From: Corynespora cassiicola
Taxonomy: Eukaryota > Ascomycota > Dothideomycetes > Pleosporales > Corynesporascaceae
DNA: 64,000 bases
Direction of reading: 5' to 3'
Assembly: GCA_022059125.1 (NCBI GenBank)
Contig: JAEUWY010000002.1
Location: forward strand, 3,534,001 to 3,598,000
Shown: positions 34,429 to 45,390 of the stretch, piece after piece
Layout of the letters: every line of letters begins with the position of its first letter
Numbering within the stretch: position 1 is the stretch's first letter
The notes under the pieces: generated by a model
Databases searched by the model: none
Seen by the model: only the letters and a program-made list of their open reading frames with translations
Told to the model about the DNA's origin: nothing
Made by a program: the position numbers and the translations under genes

Positions 34429-35854
34429 ATGCGACTTCGCTCTCTCATGCCTACGGTGCTCCTAGCCCTCCCCGTCGTGTACTCGCAAAACGCGTCAATT
34501 CCTCTCAATGGCTCTGAACTCATCCCAGCTGGCTCGCAAAATTATTCTGGAAACATACCTTCCATTCCATGGAGCACGCGTCCCGAAGTCTACGACCACA
34601 ACGGCAATGCCGTTCGACATGGCCGCGCGCGTCTGAACCAAATTCGCATGCACTACTACACAGCGGGGTCCGGCCCTCCCCTTCTCCTAATCCACGGAAC
34701 CCCCAAGACAAACTATTACTGGTACAAGCTTGTTCCTCTCCTCACACCGCACTTCACAATCATAGCTCCCGACCTCCGAGGCTTCGGATACACCGACAAA
34801 CCCCCCGCGGCCATGGGCTATGACAGCCGGGCCAACGCAGCTGATCTTGCTGAGCTCATGACCCAGCTTGGGTACGATACATTCCACGTGCACGGCGAGG
34901 ACCGTGGAGCCGAGTTTGCCTATGTTGTAGCGGGCATATATAGAGACAGAGTGTTGTCCCTGTCCTTTTGCGAGATGCTGCTTTCGGGCGTGAGCTTGGA
35001 TAAATGGTCGTACTTCACGCTGGATAACGTGAATGCGCAGTACGAGATGCGCGGCGTGTGGCAATGGCACATTCCTTTCTTTTGGATCGCCAATGTCCCT
35101 GAGATGCTTATTCAAGGAAAGGAAGAAGAGTTTTGGACGTACTTTATTGAGAGCGAATGCTACAACCCGATCGCAATCTCTAGGCAAGCCCTCAAAGAGT
35201 GGACGGGTATTGCGAAGAGTCCAGGTGGTACAAGGGGTATCTTGGAGACGTATCGTGCTGATTTTGTTAATCGTAAGTTTCTGATCTCAATTTACATGTA
35301 TCACAAATTTTCGCGTTTGAATTTTGGGTGTGTTTTGGAATTTTTTTTCCTTTGGTCCAGTTTACCCATGCATCTTCCTGTAAAGTCTAAAACCCCCGTG
35401 CTTGCACTTGACGCCCCGAAACTCTTTGGCTATGGTCAAAAATGGTGTACGATTCTGGCGAGCTTGGAACAGATCACATGCCGATACGCATCCAAGGTTG
35501 GATAAACCCACACCAGTCAATTCTTGGGGGTGTTGAAGTGGATATATGAAGTACGGCCTTGCGGCACTGAAAGATCCTCTAAAGCGTATTCAAGGTGGAC
35601 ACACAGTCCGAAAAAATAGAACAAGCTAACAGCCAACAGGCCAGATCAACAACGAGCTGATGCAGGACAAGCTGACACTCCCGATAATGACGGTGGGTGC
35701 TCCAGAGTTTTTTGGCCACTTGGTGCGAGAAGAAATGCTCATGGTCGCGGAGGATGTGCAGCGGAGCGCCATCTTTGAGGAGTGTGGGCATTCACTTGCG
35801 CTTGAGGCAGAGGTACGACTTGCAGATATGTTGGTCGATTTCATGTTGGGATAA
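34429..35854 (+). CDS. secreted epoxide-hydrolase-like alpha/beta hydrolase
   Basis: Two exons, 34429-35272 and 35640-35854, encode 352 aa. Residues 1-19 form a signal peptide. The fold is the epoxide hydrolase / haloacid dehalogenase branch: HGTP oxyanion motif at 89-92, APDLRGFGYTDKP, nucleophile elbow HGEDRGA with Asp158, and the catalytic His in EECGHSLALE (His332). The cap region is helical and Trp/Tyr-rich (WSYFTLDNVN, WQWHIPFFW). It would open an epoxide or remove a halide through a covalent Asp ester; the substrate is unknown. Odd: the intron is 367 bp, several times longer than its neighbours, and the first exon stays open for 233 bp into it. I chose this join because VN-R-QINNELMQDKL restores the family sequence in phase. 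Confidence 0.85.
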
Positions 35855-36209
35855 GGTGATTTCCCCCCTCGACGTGTTAGAGTAGTGACCAATAATCGAA
35901 ATATCGTATGCGGTGGTGACGGAATTGCTTTATTCGTGAATCGATGCGAAGGTCGAAGCTGCTCGGATGCAGGACATTACGCGTTGTGGATTTCCCCCGC
36001 CAGATTCATGGTTTTTATGACACGAGGCAAGAATTTTCCCATGTTTTCATGAGAGTAGGTCCATCGGACGCAGTGTCAGGACGGTCATCTAGATCCATCG
36101 CGTCCCACTCATTGGCTTGACGCTGCAAGTCATTCACGTATGAAGTGTATTCACCCAGCCGCAAAAGATCGCAGCTGGTGTCGACCTTTTCAAAGCCTGC
36201 TGGTGGTGC
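35855..36209. other. intergenic between convergent genes
   Basis: About 355 bp between the 3' ends of the hydrolase and the next gene. Nothing else seen. Confidence 0.5.
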
Positions 36210-37388
36210 TCATCGTCCAGGCACGTAAGTGTTCTTCTTCGGGCGAAGACGCTTTTGCCGTGCCCTTCTGCCATCAGGTTGCCCAGGAATTCCCCTGCGG
36301 TGGACTTCGTCGAGTGGCAAGGAGGTAGAATCGTGGCTTCGATGGCCCTCTGCACTAGAGAGCGGAGTCGATGTCCTTGTGGTCGATGATGGAAGCCCGG
36401 ATGCCGAAGTAGGAATTGGTAACTTTCGGATGATGTCAATGTCGTTCAGCGTGTTGATCTCGACGGTATCCGCAATTGACGCCCGACGACGCTTGAACTC
36501 CGTCTTCATGTCCAATGGCAAATCTTCTCCGCCGCGTTTCTGATTCGTAAACTGCCGAAACTCGGAGACTTGATTTTGCTCCAGGACTTCCTCGCCAGCA
36601 GGATCGCCAGGAATGTTCCTTAACAGATGAGTAAACTCATCCCATATCTTTTTGTTATTACTGACGGAGCACGACAGTGCTTCTTGGAGAGTGGCGTCGA
36701 CTTTCCCTTCCACTTTTCCAATAATCGGCACTAGTTCCGATTCTTCGTCCATGATTCTGGGGATCCTCCCTTTTAATTGCTCCCTCATGGCAGTTAGGCG
36801 TATAACTTCATGCTTTAATATTGAGTGTTGACTCCGGAGGTCCCTTCCAGAAGCCTGCTCGTTGCTATCTGAGGAGTGGTAAAGCTCCATCCACTCGTTT
36901 TTGGACGCTATGAACCCGCCCTTGGTTTGAAAATGGCGATGGGCGTCGGTGGCCTTGTTTCTTAACTTGAGTAATTGGCACCTTGAGCATCTCGAAAATG
37001 CGATAGCTGAACTTGTGGGCAAGATGGAATGTCCGCATGTGGCCTTCTCGCAGTTGACAGTGATGACTTCGGGCGTGTGCGCACGAGCAGCATCAGATGA
37101 CACAGAGTTAGATTGTCCGACCCGTGGCTCAACTGTGTGTGTGGATGTGGCGGTTGGAATAGGACTGGTTCTGAGAGACCGCAAGCGGGTATGTGATAGG
37201 GCGAGCGTATGTCTCTTCATGGCAGATTTACTCGGTCGCTGAGGTGGATGGCTCGGTACAGGCATCACAGTGCGGCAGGAGTGAGGGCGAGAAGATGTAG
37301 AATCTGATGCTGCCGCCATGGCTGGCTTCCTCCCCGAACGGAGGTTGTACGAGCTGAATGCCCTTGACGCAGACCGTGTGATCGCCAT
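36210..37388 (-). CDS. hypothetical protein with Cys-rich patch, possibly nuclear
   Basis: Single exon, 392 aa from the ATG at 37388; the frame is open upstream and another ATG at 37526 would add 46 mostly hydrophobic residues that look like translated leader. I do not recognise the family. What can be seen: a basic Ser/Thr-rich N terminus (RSASRAFSSYNLRSGRKP), a patch CEKATCGHS followed about 16 residues on by CSRCQLL that could bind one zinc, a helical region (HSILKHEVIRLTAMREQLKGR), and a low-complexity basic C terminus (RRARQKRLRPKK) that could be a nuclear signal. No membrane segment. It lies downstream of the tannase gene on the same strand. Confidence 0.65.
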   Translation of the reverse strand: MAITRSASRAFSSYNLRSGRKPAMAAASDSTSSRPHSCRTVMPVPSHPPQRPSKSAMKRHTLALSHTRLRSLRTSPIPTATSTHTVEPRVGQSNSVSSDAARAHTPEVITVNCEKATCGHSILPTSSAIAFSRCSRCQLLKLRNKATDAHRHFQTKGGFIASKNEWMELYHSSDSNEQASGRDLRSQHSILKHEVIRLTAMREQLKGRIPRIMDEESELVPIIGKVEGKVDATLQEALSCSVSNNKKIWDEFTHLLRNIPGDPAGEEVLEQNQVSEFRQFTNQKRGGEDLPLDMKTEFKRRRASIADTVEINTLNDIDIIRKLPIPTSASGLPSSTTRTSTPLSSAEGHRSHDSTSLPLDEVHRRGIPGQPDGRRARQKRLRPKKNTYVPGR

Positions 37389-37643
37389 AGTTATGGCTCT
37401 CTGAGGACGCTTTGGGCAGTAGATGCAGAGGGGAATCGATGAACTGTTAGGTGTTGATGGATGAGATAGGCTGAGTAGCTCTGGGGATAGAAAGAAAAGG
37501 AAATGGAGGAGAGGAATGAGGGGCATTGTAGTTAGAAAAAACCAATGCTGAGTGAATATACATCACAAAGTTGCGTTTGCTGAAACCTACAGGCCTGGAA
37601 GCGCACTAGGCCTAATATATAATACAATTTGTCCTATTTAGTG

Positions 37644-39290
37644 CTAAATGCATTCCCAGCTGGCAATATCCTTTGGATCACCCTCACCCTTGTAATGATT
37701 CCTTGTGGGGTACTTGCAATGGGCGCGTTTGTAGTCCACTCCTGCGGTAGCGGTTCCGTTCACCCATCGTGTTCCCACGACTGTCTCAGGAGCAACTTCG
37801 TTCTCTACCCAGTCCACAATAGCCATCAATATGTTTTCCTGGGGGTCAAGGCCGTTCTGCGAATCCAAGGACTGGCCAATGACGCTGGCACCATCACCTC
37901 CTGAACAATGCGCTGTGCCGCTAACGCGGAAGAAGCGATAGAATGAATCAAGCTCAGCTGGTGAAAGTCCCATAGTCTGAGACACGTGTTCGTAGTATCG
38001 AGGCGAGTTATCAGAAGAGATAATCCCGTCCATGAGACCATGCCAGTGGAGAATCTTGGCGCCTCGTTCTTGCACAGCACTCAGGTCACCCTTCCATGTC
38101 TGAATGTCGAACGGATTGGCACGAGCCGCATTTTCGTAATCGGTTGTGTTGATAGTGGTTGGGTCCCAGGAAGGGTCGTTATAGACGGCATATCGGAACC
38201 AGTCGGTAGTATAAGGGAACGGCTGGCCGTTGTAGATGGCTCGCGAGGCTACGGCCTCGGATCCTGGCTGCATTCGTGGGTAGATCAAAGACCCATCGCT
38301 TGCTAGGAGGGGAGAGAAAACCTTCTGGACGGTCTCAGCCTGGGCAGGGGTCAAGCAGTCTGTCGAGTTTGCGCCTTCTCCACAGATAAGGCCCTTGGAG
38401 GTGTAGTTGCAAAGCGATGGATCTTCGAGGATACCATCGGCATAACCATCAAGTTTATCGCACTGCTTCATGATGTCTTGATGAACGACTGTCCAAAGAC
38501 TTGCTGGCACAAATGTTGAAGAGTTCGTAGGACCAGTGATGGGGTAAAAGTGGCCACTCCAAGAGGTCAGGTTGTTGAACGCAATGGCGGGGGCACCGGC
38601 GACGATGCCGTCAAAATCCTCGGGGAAATCTTGAGCGGACTTAAGTCCTTGTCTGCCACCTGTTGAGCAGCCCAGGTAGTAGGACTTTGTGTGCGGCTCG
38701 CCGTAGAAGGCTTTCGTAATCTCTTTTCCTACGACAACTCCAGTGTGAATCCTGTCCAGCTCAGCATCTAGAGGTTAACGAAACACGATAGATACTCACG
38801 AGCGATATGCGAAATCCGCTACGACTTCCGCATTGTTGTAGAATGCACCGCCGCTTGTCCCGTTGTGGCCATTGTTAGCTCCGACGGCCGCGAAGCCCAG
38901 TCCTGACGCATACGCCAAATCGTCATAGCCGATGCAGCCAGCCAAACCTCCATTTCCTGCACTCAAAAACCTTCCAGTCCAATTTGCTGGCAGCCAGGTC
39001 TCCATGTTGATGCCGGAGCGATTGGATGTGGCTACATAGAGCCCGATGCGACAGATGTCCGCAGACACTGCTTGGTACGGAGCTCCGCAAGTTACGTTGT
39101 AGTCGGGTATGCTAAGGTTTGTCCCCGCTGAGACGAATTGAGAGAAGTAAACGGTCGCATTTTCGATTTCGAGGGTCGACGCAATGGATGCGCATGAGCT
39201 TTGGAAGTCATCGACAGCATAGGACTGGCCCTGGGCCAAGACCGAGCATGCGCTCGCAATTGATGCCCACAGCAATTGACTGGACTTCAT
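37644..39290 (-). CDS. tannase/feruloyl esterase family serine esterase
   Basis: Two exons on the minus strand, 39290-38800 and 38751-37644 (48-bp intron), encode 532 aa. Residues 1-19 form a signal peptide. The family's CS-D-HC arrangement is present: GCSTGGRQG with Cys192-Ser193, Asp in HWHGLMDGIISS, and His in SGTAHCSGGDG followed by Cys; the two Cys are expected to link Ser and His by a disulfide. The splice restores ADFAYRS-IHTGVVVGKEI, typical of the family; a nearer AG would break the frame. It would cut phenolic esters such as gallate or ferulate in plant cell-wall material outside the cell; which one cannot be told. Many N-glycosylation sites. Confidence 0.93.
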
Positions 39291-39400
39291 CGTGAAGGGA
39301 GTGTGGATCGACGCGGTCAAGACCTTGACGAGTGGGAGGACAATGGTGATCTTAAGTACTACCAAGACTATGGCGAGGAAACGGTTCCTGCAGGTCATTT

Positions 39401-39486
39401 CGGCGGTATCCACCTGTTGGAGAAAGCCCCTGCCTCCCTACACTCGGCGCTATCCGCCTGTTGGAGAAAGTCTCCGCACCTCTACC
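39401..39486. repeat. imperfect 44-bp tandem duplication
   Basis: CGGCGGTATCCACCTGTTGG at 39401 recurs 44 bp later as CGGCGCTATCCGCCTGTTGG, each followed by AGAAAG and a C-rich tail. It lies about 110-195 bp upstream of the tannase start. Confidence 0.6.
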
Positions 39487-40180
39487 TTCCCCTCGAAGCG
39501 TAATTTAGACAATCGGGGGACAGCCAGAAAAGACACGAGCCCTAGCTGGGATTCGGCTCTTCTGTTTGGATGATCGTCCGGTAAAACCACGGCTCAAGAT
39601 ATTGCTGCGGTCAAGCTTCTGCGGCCTTCCCCGCATCCAGGTTTCGCGGCAACAGCTTCGGGATGTCGAATGCTGGGGGATGACGCAAGCCACGGATAAA
39701 TTTTTAGCAGGCCTATTCTAAGGACCTTTTTTTCTAGATTTCTCGTGATAAGTTGCCGAAACCCGAGGGTTTGCTCTTCGAGAAGCCGTAGTCGTTCCTG
39801 TACCCCAGATGACACAATGCGCTAACCCCATGTTTTTGTCCGGCCTAATTCCTCCTTTGTTCGCTCTTCATCAACCTGCTCTCTAAATAAAAATACATCA
39901 CTGGTGATAAAAGTAAATTAGAGATGTTACGAGCTGTCCGCGATATTCTTCTAGGGGGTGGGTAACCCGATGTGATTGCAATTGCTAGTTAGGAAGGAGA
40001 TTTTCAGGGAGTGAAACGGACAGGGGCTGTGCCCCGTCGAAACCCGCACGTTTACCCGTCATCAAAGATATATCGTGCAGAAGGGAACATGTCCCTCCCC
40101 AATATCTAGGGGTTAAATGCCATATTTGGATTGGTGCCATGGGTGGTACGGAATCAGCAGGGGATATTCCGAACTGATAT

Positions 40181-40203
40181 GGAACCGGAACCGGAACCGG
40201 AAC
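40181..40203. repeat. GGAACC microsatellite
   Basis: The hexamer GGAACC repeated 3.8 times without change. Confidence 0.8.
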
Positions 40204-40588
40204 GTGCATGAACCTGAGGGTTTTCGGTCCGATGGATCACGTTGAATAAAAGAATTTCATCATAAATTGCGCAACGCAGGCGCAGCACGACACGCCTATA
40301 CGCATTTGAAAGCCTTCTTCTTAAATCACGCAGTGCCAACTTCAACGCCGCTCACTGATCAAAATGGCCACTTTCGGCAATTCATATAGGTCACGTGAGT
40401 AGAGTGTCCCACTAAATCGAGGTTGGAACCATGGAATCCTTCAACAATTAGATGAGCTGTCGGATTTGCAGTGGTATAGAAGAAATCATTGAATGGCTTG
40501 TATTTTTGTTCATTATTCATCGACATCATAACAAAGCACATCGACCACCAAGCTCACGCCAGTGAATTGCAGCTTATAGTGCAGGCAA

Positions 40589-42640
40589 TCAGAGCCTGTG
40601 GCGTGCTTTAATCAGATCCGCAGCCTTTTCAGCGCCGGCATAGACGCTAGCTTGCGGTCCTCCAGCAACATTGTATGGCCATACACTGGCGTCAACAACG
40701 CTTAGTCCCGTAGTACCATAAACCCTATTCTTAGAGTCAACTACACCCCCGTCGCCTCTGCTCATCATGGCAGCCGTGCAGCATTGGTGGGCATTCGAAG
40801 GGGTTAGACTCGACTTGATTGCGGCAATGATTTCCTCTTTCTTGGTGACTCCTGGAGCAGGCGCAGTCTCGATCGGGCCGAGGACGGCCACATCAGGGGC
40901 CGACATGATTTCCCGATTCTTAAGATAGATGGCAAGTAGCATTTCGATATCTGTCGGATCTGTCGCAGCGCCAAAGTCAATCAGAGGGTCCTTCAAAATG
41001 TCTGTCGAGCTAATCTTGATAGATCCACGGCTCAAGGGGCGTGTCATGTACAGACTACTCTCTGGGCCAGTGTTCCAAGAAATACCGCCAACAGCAGCCG
41101 AGTTGAGATTTTTGATGATTAGGTCTCGTTGCTTTTTGTAGCCTTTCAGAACGCTAGCAGAAGGGCTGCCACCCAGAAGTTTAGCAGGATCCTGTGATTT
41201 GGCGAGTGAGACTATGGATGAAGAATCCTTGGTCCAGCCTGACAGCGCAAGTTGGACCATCAGGTTGCCTGTGGTGCCAGTAAGATCGAAGGCGCTGGGC
41301 TCGCCAGCGTCATAAAGAGCGCGTTGTTCAGCAGCATAGGTAGTATTGGACTGCAGGGAACCGCCGTTGGGGAAGTGGTTGGCAGTGTCTATGTCGGTTA
41401 GGGATGCCCTCCTCGCGAGTTGAAGAAGACATACAGTTGTAGTTGACTTTGAGGACCAGGTGATCTTGCAGATTTTGGCCAACACCTGGGAGGTCAGAAA
41501 CGGACTTGATGCTAAAGCCTTTTAAGAAGTTCCTATCGCCAATTCCAGACAACTGGAGAATCTGCGGAGTGTGCACACCTCCGGCAGCAACGATTACTTC
41601 TCGCTTTGCCCTGACTGAACCCGTTTCCTCACCGCTTGTTGCGACGTACTCGACACCTACAGCGGTGGTGCCCTCAAAGATAATCTTCTGCACAGCGGTG
41701 TTTGGGAGGATGTGGTAATTTGGACGGGACGAGACCGGGTCGTAGTGATTGACGCGTGCTGAGGATCGAGTTTGCGTCTTCGGGTCGACCGAACGCTGCA
41801 GGCGGTAAATACCAGTGGCGTCACCGTTATTGGAGTCTCTTGAAGGTCGGATTCCAAGGCTGACGGCGCTATTGTAGAGATTGGCTAACAATAGTCAGAG
41901 AAATTGTTGCGGTATCATTATGTGCTTCTCACCGCTTCCAGGATAGTCATAGGGTGCATGACTCGTCTGCACAGGCCCTTGGAAACCATGAACAGAATCA
42001 TCCCATGTGATATTCTTTTTGGCAGCATAATCTGCATCCGGTCTATGGAAAGTTTCACTCTGCACCCGGTCAGTCTAATAAGTCATTGAATTTCTGGGGA
42101 AATCTCACTTTCTTGAAGTAAGGAAGCAAATCCTTCCAGGACCAGCCCTTTGCGCCCAACAGGTCCCAAGCATCGTAGTCTTGCGCGCTCGAGCGATGGA
42201 AAAACATGGCGTTGACAACCGATCCACCTCCTACCACACGACCACACGGAACACTATAAGATGTCCCACCTAGAGCAGTCTGAGGGGTACTCATCAAGGG
42301 AAGCCAGAGGTACGGCACCGGGAAGTAGGCCCCTGGAATCATGGCGCCATCTTCCCGCTGGTCAAATGGGCCGTACTCAATGACCAAAACTGAAACTATA
42401 GCTAAATGTTAGACAGATTTCTGCGCCAAAACTCAAATCAAATCCGAACAACGCACCATCGGGATTCTCGGAAAGGCGATCAGCCACCGTCAAGCCGGCA
42501 ATGCCTCCGCCCGCGATTACAAAGTCATAGGTTCCATTGGCAGCGTTCCGTGATTCAATTGCACGTGCATGGCGACCAAGCATGGGCCGAGATTGTACCC
42601 CAATGGCGAGCACAAAGCTCAAAGCGAGTGACGACCACAT
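40589..42640 (-). CDS. secreted GMC oxidoreductase
   Basis: Five exons on the minus strand, 42640-42457, 42389-42109, 42059-41933, 41884-41435 and 41388-40589, encode 613 aa; introns are 46-67 bp. Residues 1-17 form a signal peptide. The FAD site is FVIAGGGIAGL (44-49), then GRVVGGGSVVNAMFFHR and the AAGGVHTPQILQLSGIG signature. The first active-site His is in SNAHQCCTAAM (His548). The second catalytic position, usually His or Asn in AGHP-type sequence, reads NVAGGPQASVY (Gly591). The family oxidises alcohols or sugars with oxygen or another acceptor. With the second residue changed, activity or substrate range may differ. It is divergent from the EthD gene, 897 bp away. Confidence 0.92.
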
Positions 42641-43537
42641 GTCCGCGGAAGCTCTGCAAAGTTGCGACGGAGGTTCAGATGGCCAAGGGCGAGATGGGAG
42701 ATATTTAAGTATATACTGTTAAGGGTCATAGCTTCTGTCAGATTATGGCGAAGCTCGTAGAATCCTTGTACTCTCCAAATATCATGCATGAACTATTGGA
42801 ATATTTACCAGGTGGATGGTGTAGGCTAAGTGGCGGCGGGGCTATGGACGTTCTTGACAGCCGTCCGAAGCGAGAGGAGACGAGCCATTTTGCTAGCAGG
42901 ATCCGTGGTTCGCGTACGGCACGTTGGTTTATTTCTGGCTGGCGGGTGCACGGTGGGAGGGACATAACGGGCTGGTGGTACGACCCGAGCCGCTGTCGGC
43001 TGATATGATAAGAGCTGGCACGTGCTCGGTAGTGTTCTACATCTTTGCTAGAGTCCCAACACCATTGACTCCTGATGCTTCTCAAATCGAGCATTCCAAC
43101 ATATAACAGTAGTTAGTGAGGCTCTGGATACAGTTGCGAGGGCACACCGCCATCGCTTCTCGAAGATGCAGAAGCTTGCTGCTCCCTCCACGTGCGAAGG
43201 ATTTGCCAAGCCGCGCCACAATTCTCCATTTTGCCCTCTTTTCCGTTAACAAAATTCCAGAACACATTCGATCTATAGCTAACCGACAACTCCGCCGTGA
43301 ACGCCTTCGGAGCGTTCTCTCCGAGCGACTCAGGCGTGCCATATGCGAAATCCAGCAGCAGCGTGGGGAGGTAGAGCGAAGGCTTGGATGACGTCTGGCT
43401 GGAGTTTGGCAGAGTAAACTCCTGTAAACCCGCCCCGCAAACGCCGATCAGGACTGTATATATGGTGTATGGGGTCGCGGGGTGTATGCAGTGACATGTC
43501 TGATTCTCTAGCACTGATACCTCCGTATGCTGCAAAA
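42641..43537. other. divergent intergenic region, no gene seen
   Basis: About 900 bp between the divergent GMC and EthD genes. Frames at 43113-43535 have no recognisable features. Confidence 0.5.
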
Positions 43538-44116
43538 ATGGCCGACGCGGGCGAGAAGGACTGCATCCAGATCCTCACATACATCCGGCGGAAGCGCACG
43601 CTAACCCCGGCCCAATTTTACGAACATTGGGAAAAGACGCATTCGGCTAAGGTGATTCCTTGGGCCGAAAAGCACGGCATCAGGCGCTACCAACAGGTGT
43701 GTTTGGATCTCATACCCCACCGCCCCGCCTGAGCCACGTATCTGCGTGTACTGGTAACCGAGCTGACCGGACGTGTTGTCCAGATCCACGTTGCGGGGAA
43801 AATGGTACCTGTCGACTCTGCCAACTCCGCGCCCAACGCCGTGACCAAAGGCAAATTGCCTACCGAGCCCATTGAATTTGATGGCATCGCCATGTTTCTT
43901 GTGCCTTCGCTTAAGCAGTTCACCGATGCCTTCAAGGATCCCTATTACGTGAACATCATCGAACCGGACGAACAGCACATTCTTGACAAAGACGGACCTG
44001 GCAGTGGCGTGGTGGCGAGCTTTCAAGGCAAGATGATGGATATGGTACATCAGGGCCAAAGTACTCGGCAGGATGATCTTGAAGTATATCGCAAGCAGCT
44101 CGCTGAGTATGAATAA
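43538..44116 (+). CDS. EthD-domain protein
   Basis: Two exons, 43538-43696 and 43784-44116 (87-bp intron), encode 163 aa. It has the EthD/dimeric alpha-beta barrel pattern: a first strand IQILTYIRRKRTLTPAQFYEHWEKTH, then AFKDPYYVNIIEPDE and a final helix. The HxWxxxHxxx-like HWEKTHSAKVIPWAEKHG segment is typical of fungal EthD proteins, several of which act as dehydratases or cyclases on polyketides; here the role is unknown. The ATG at 43538 (AAAAATGG) is chosen; an in-frame ATG at 43496 would add 14 residues. No signal peptide, so cytosolic. It is followed on the same strand by the P450 1.3 kb away. Confidence 0.87.
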
Positions 44117-45390
44117 TCCTGGGTACCTATCTAGATGTCTATTGGAATATCGTGTGACCTTTCTCGCACTGTACCGTCGTTAGTATCGCTCATTCTAAAT
44201 AATGTGAAAAATACAGTGGAGAAAAGAACCCTCAAATTCAGAGAGAAATAAACAATGTTATGCCTTCGGATAAAACGTACGGAGATTTCTGGTACCAGCA
44301 CATATGATTAGTCACCCGTCGGGTGATTGGATCGCTCGATATTCGTGTATCGTGTTTTCAAGCCGGGTAACTAGTGGCTTATAAGCTTACGTTTCATGAT
44401 ACCCCTATATTGTACTCTACGCTTTGCTCATGATTTACAAGCTCAAAAAGACATATGATTAGTGAATTGGACCAATGCCTTCTACGCAAAAAAGCGGTGC
44501 GAAAATGCAGCCATGTCTTAGTCAAAGATCCTTATCTTCCGCGCTGCTTCTCTTTTCGACCATACCCTTACATTTTTTATATTTTTGGCCACAGAAGTCG
44601 TAGAATGTCTTCAATGTGGCGATCAGGTTTCAAATATTTAGAGGAATATGGAAGGGCCATATGAATAAACACAGGGGTATACAAGGAAACAAAAAATGAC
44701 CCAAATCGGGCCCCTTCACCCTACAACACAAAAGTAAGTTTCAAATATAACCAATTTGAATGAGTTAGACGGAAGGATAGTCTGCTTCACGCACCATTGG
44801 ATTTGTGGACATATAGACGTGTTGCTGATGTTTTGTGTGCATCATCATCATTCTTTTGTCAGGTCGCTGGTCCGTGCTCCAGCCATCAAGTCATTTCAAC
44901 GTGTACTGGGCCTGCAATGGTTGCCAGAATATTTCCACGGATGGTATCAAAATTGAAGCTATATACTGGATCTAAATTTTCAACTCATATGCGTGATAAA
45001 TAGAGAGGGAAAAAAAAATGACCGCGGGTTCATAACTCTCAAACGTGCAACCATGCACCTGTTTTCCTACGCAGCTAGCAGTTCCAAGTCGGCACTTTCG
45101 ATCACCCTCTGAATTAATAAGCCAGTCAGCACCTTCTGGTCCGTAACTATAGGTTGGTGGCTATTTCCAAGATTAGCACTTGGGGTTTTGGGCTTAGTTG
45201 AGACTGGGATGAGTGTTGTTGCGGCCCTAAACCTCTTGGCCCGTCAGCTTCCGTGGATGCCCTATACGCTACATCAGCATTAAATGTCTGTGCTGTTTTG
45301 CAGAATTTGAGTTTAAAAGCTGGCAGGATTTCTTTTCAAACGGGAATTTGGTGTTTTGGGACTACCACGTCTCTCTCTACGACTCACACC
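44117..45390. other. intergenic, no gene seen
   Basis: About 1.27 kb, AT-leaning, between EthD and P450 genes on the same strand. No gene recognised. Confidence 0.5.

Larger units (their letters stand above)
39291..40588. other. intergenic, no gene seen; short repeats
   Basis: About 1.3 kb upstream of the tannase gene and downstream of the GMC gene. It holds a 44-bp tandem duplication and a GGAACC microsatellite, listed separately, and no gene. Confidence 0.5.
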
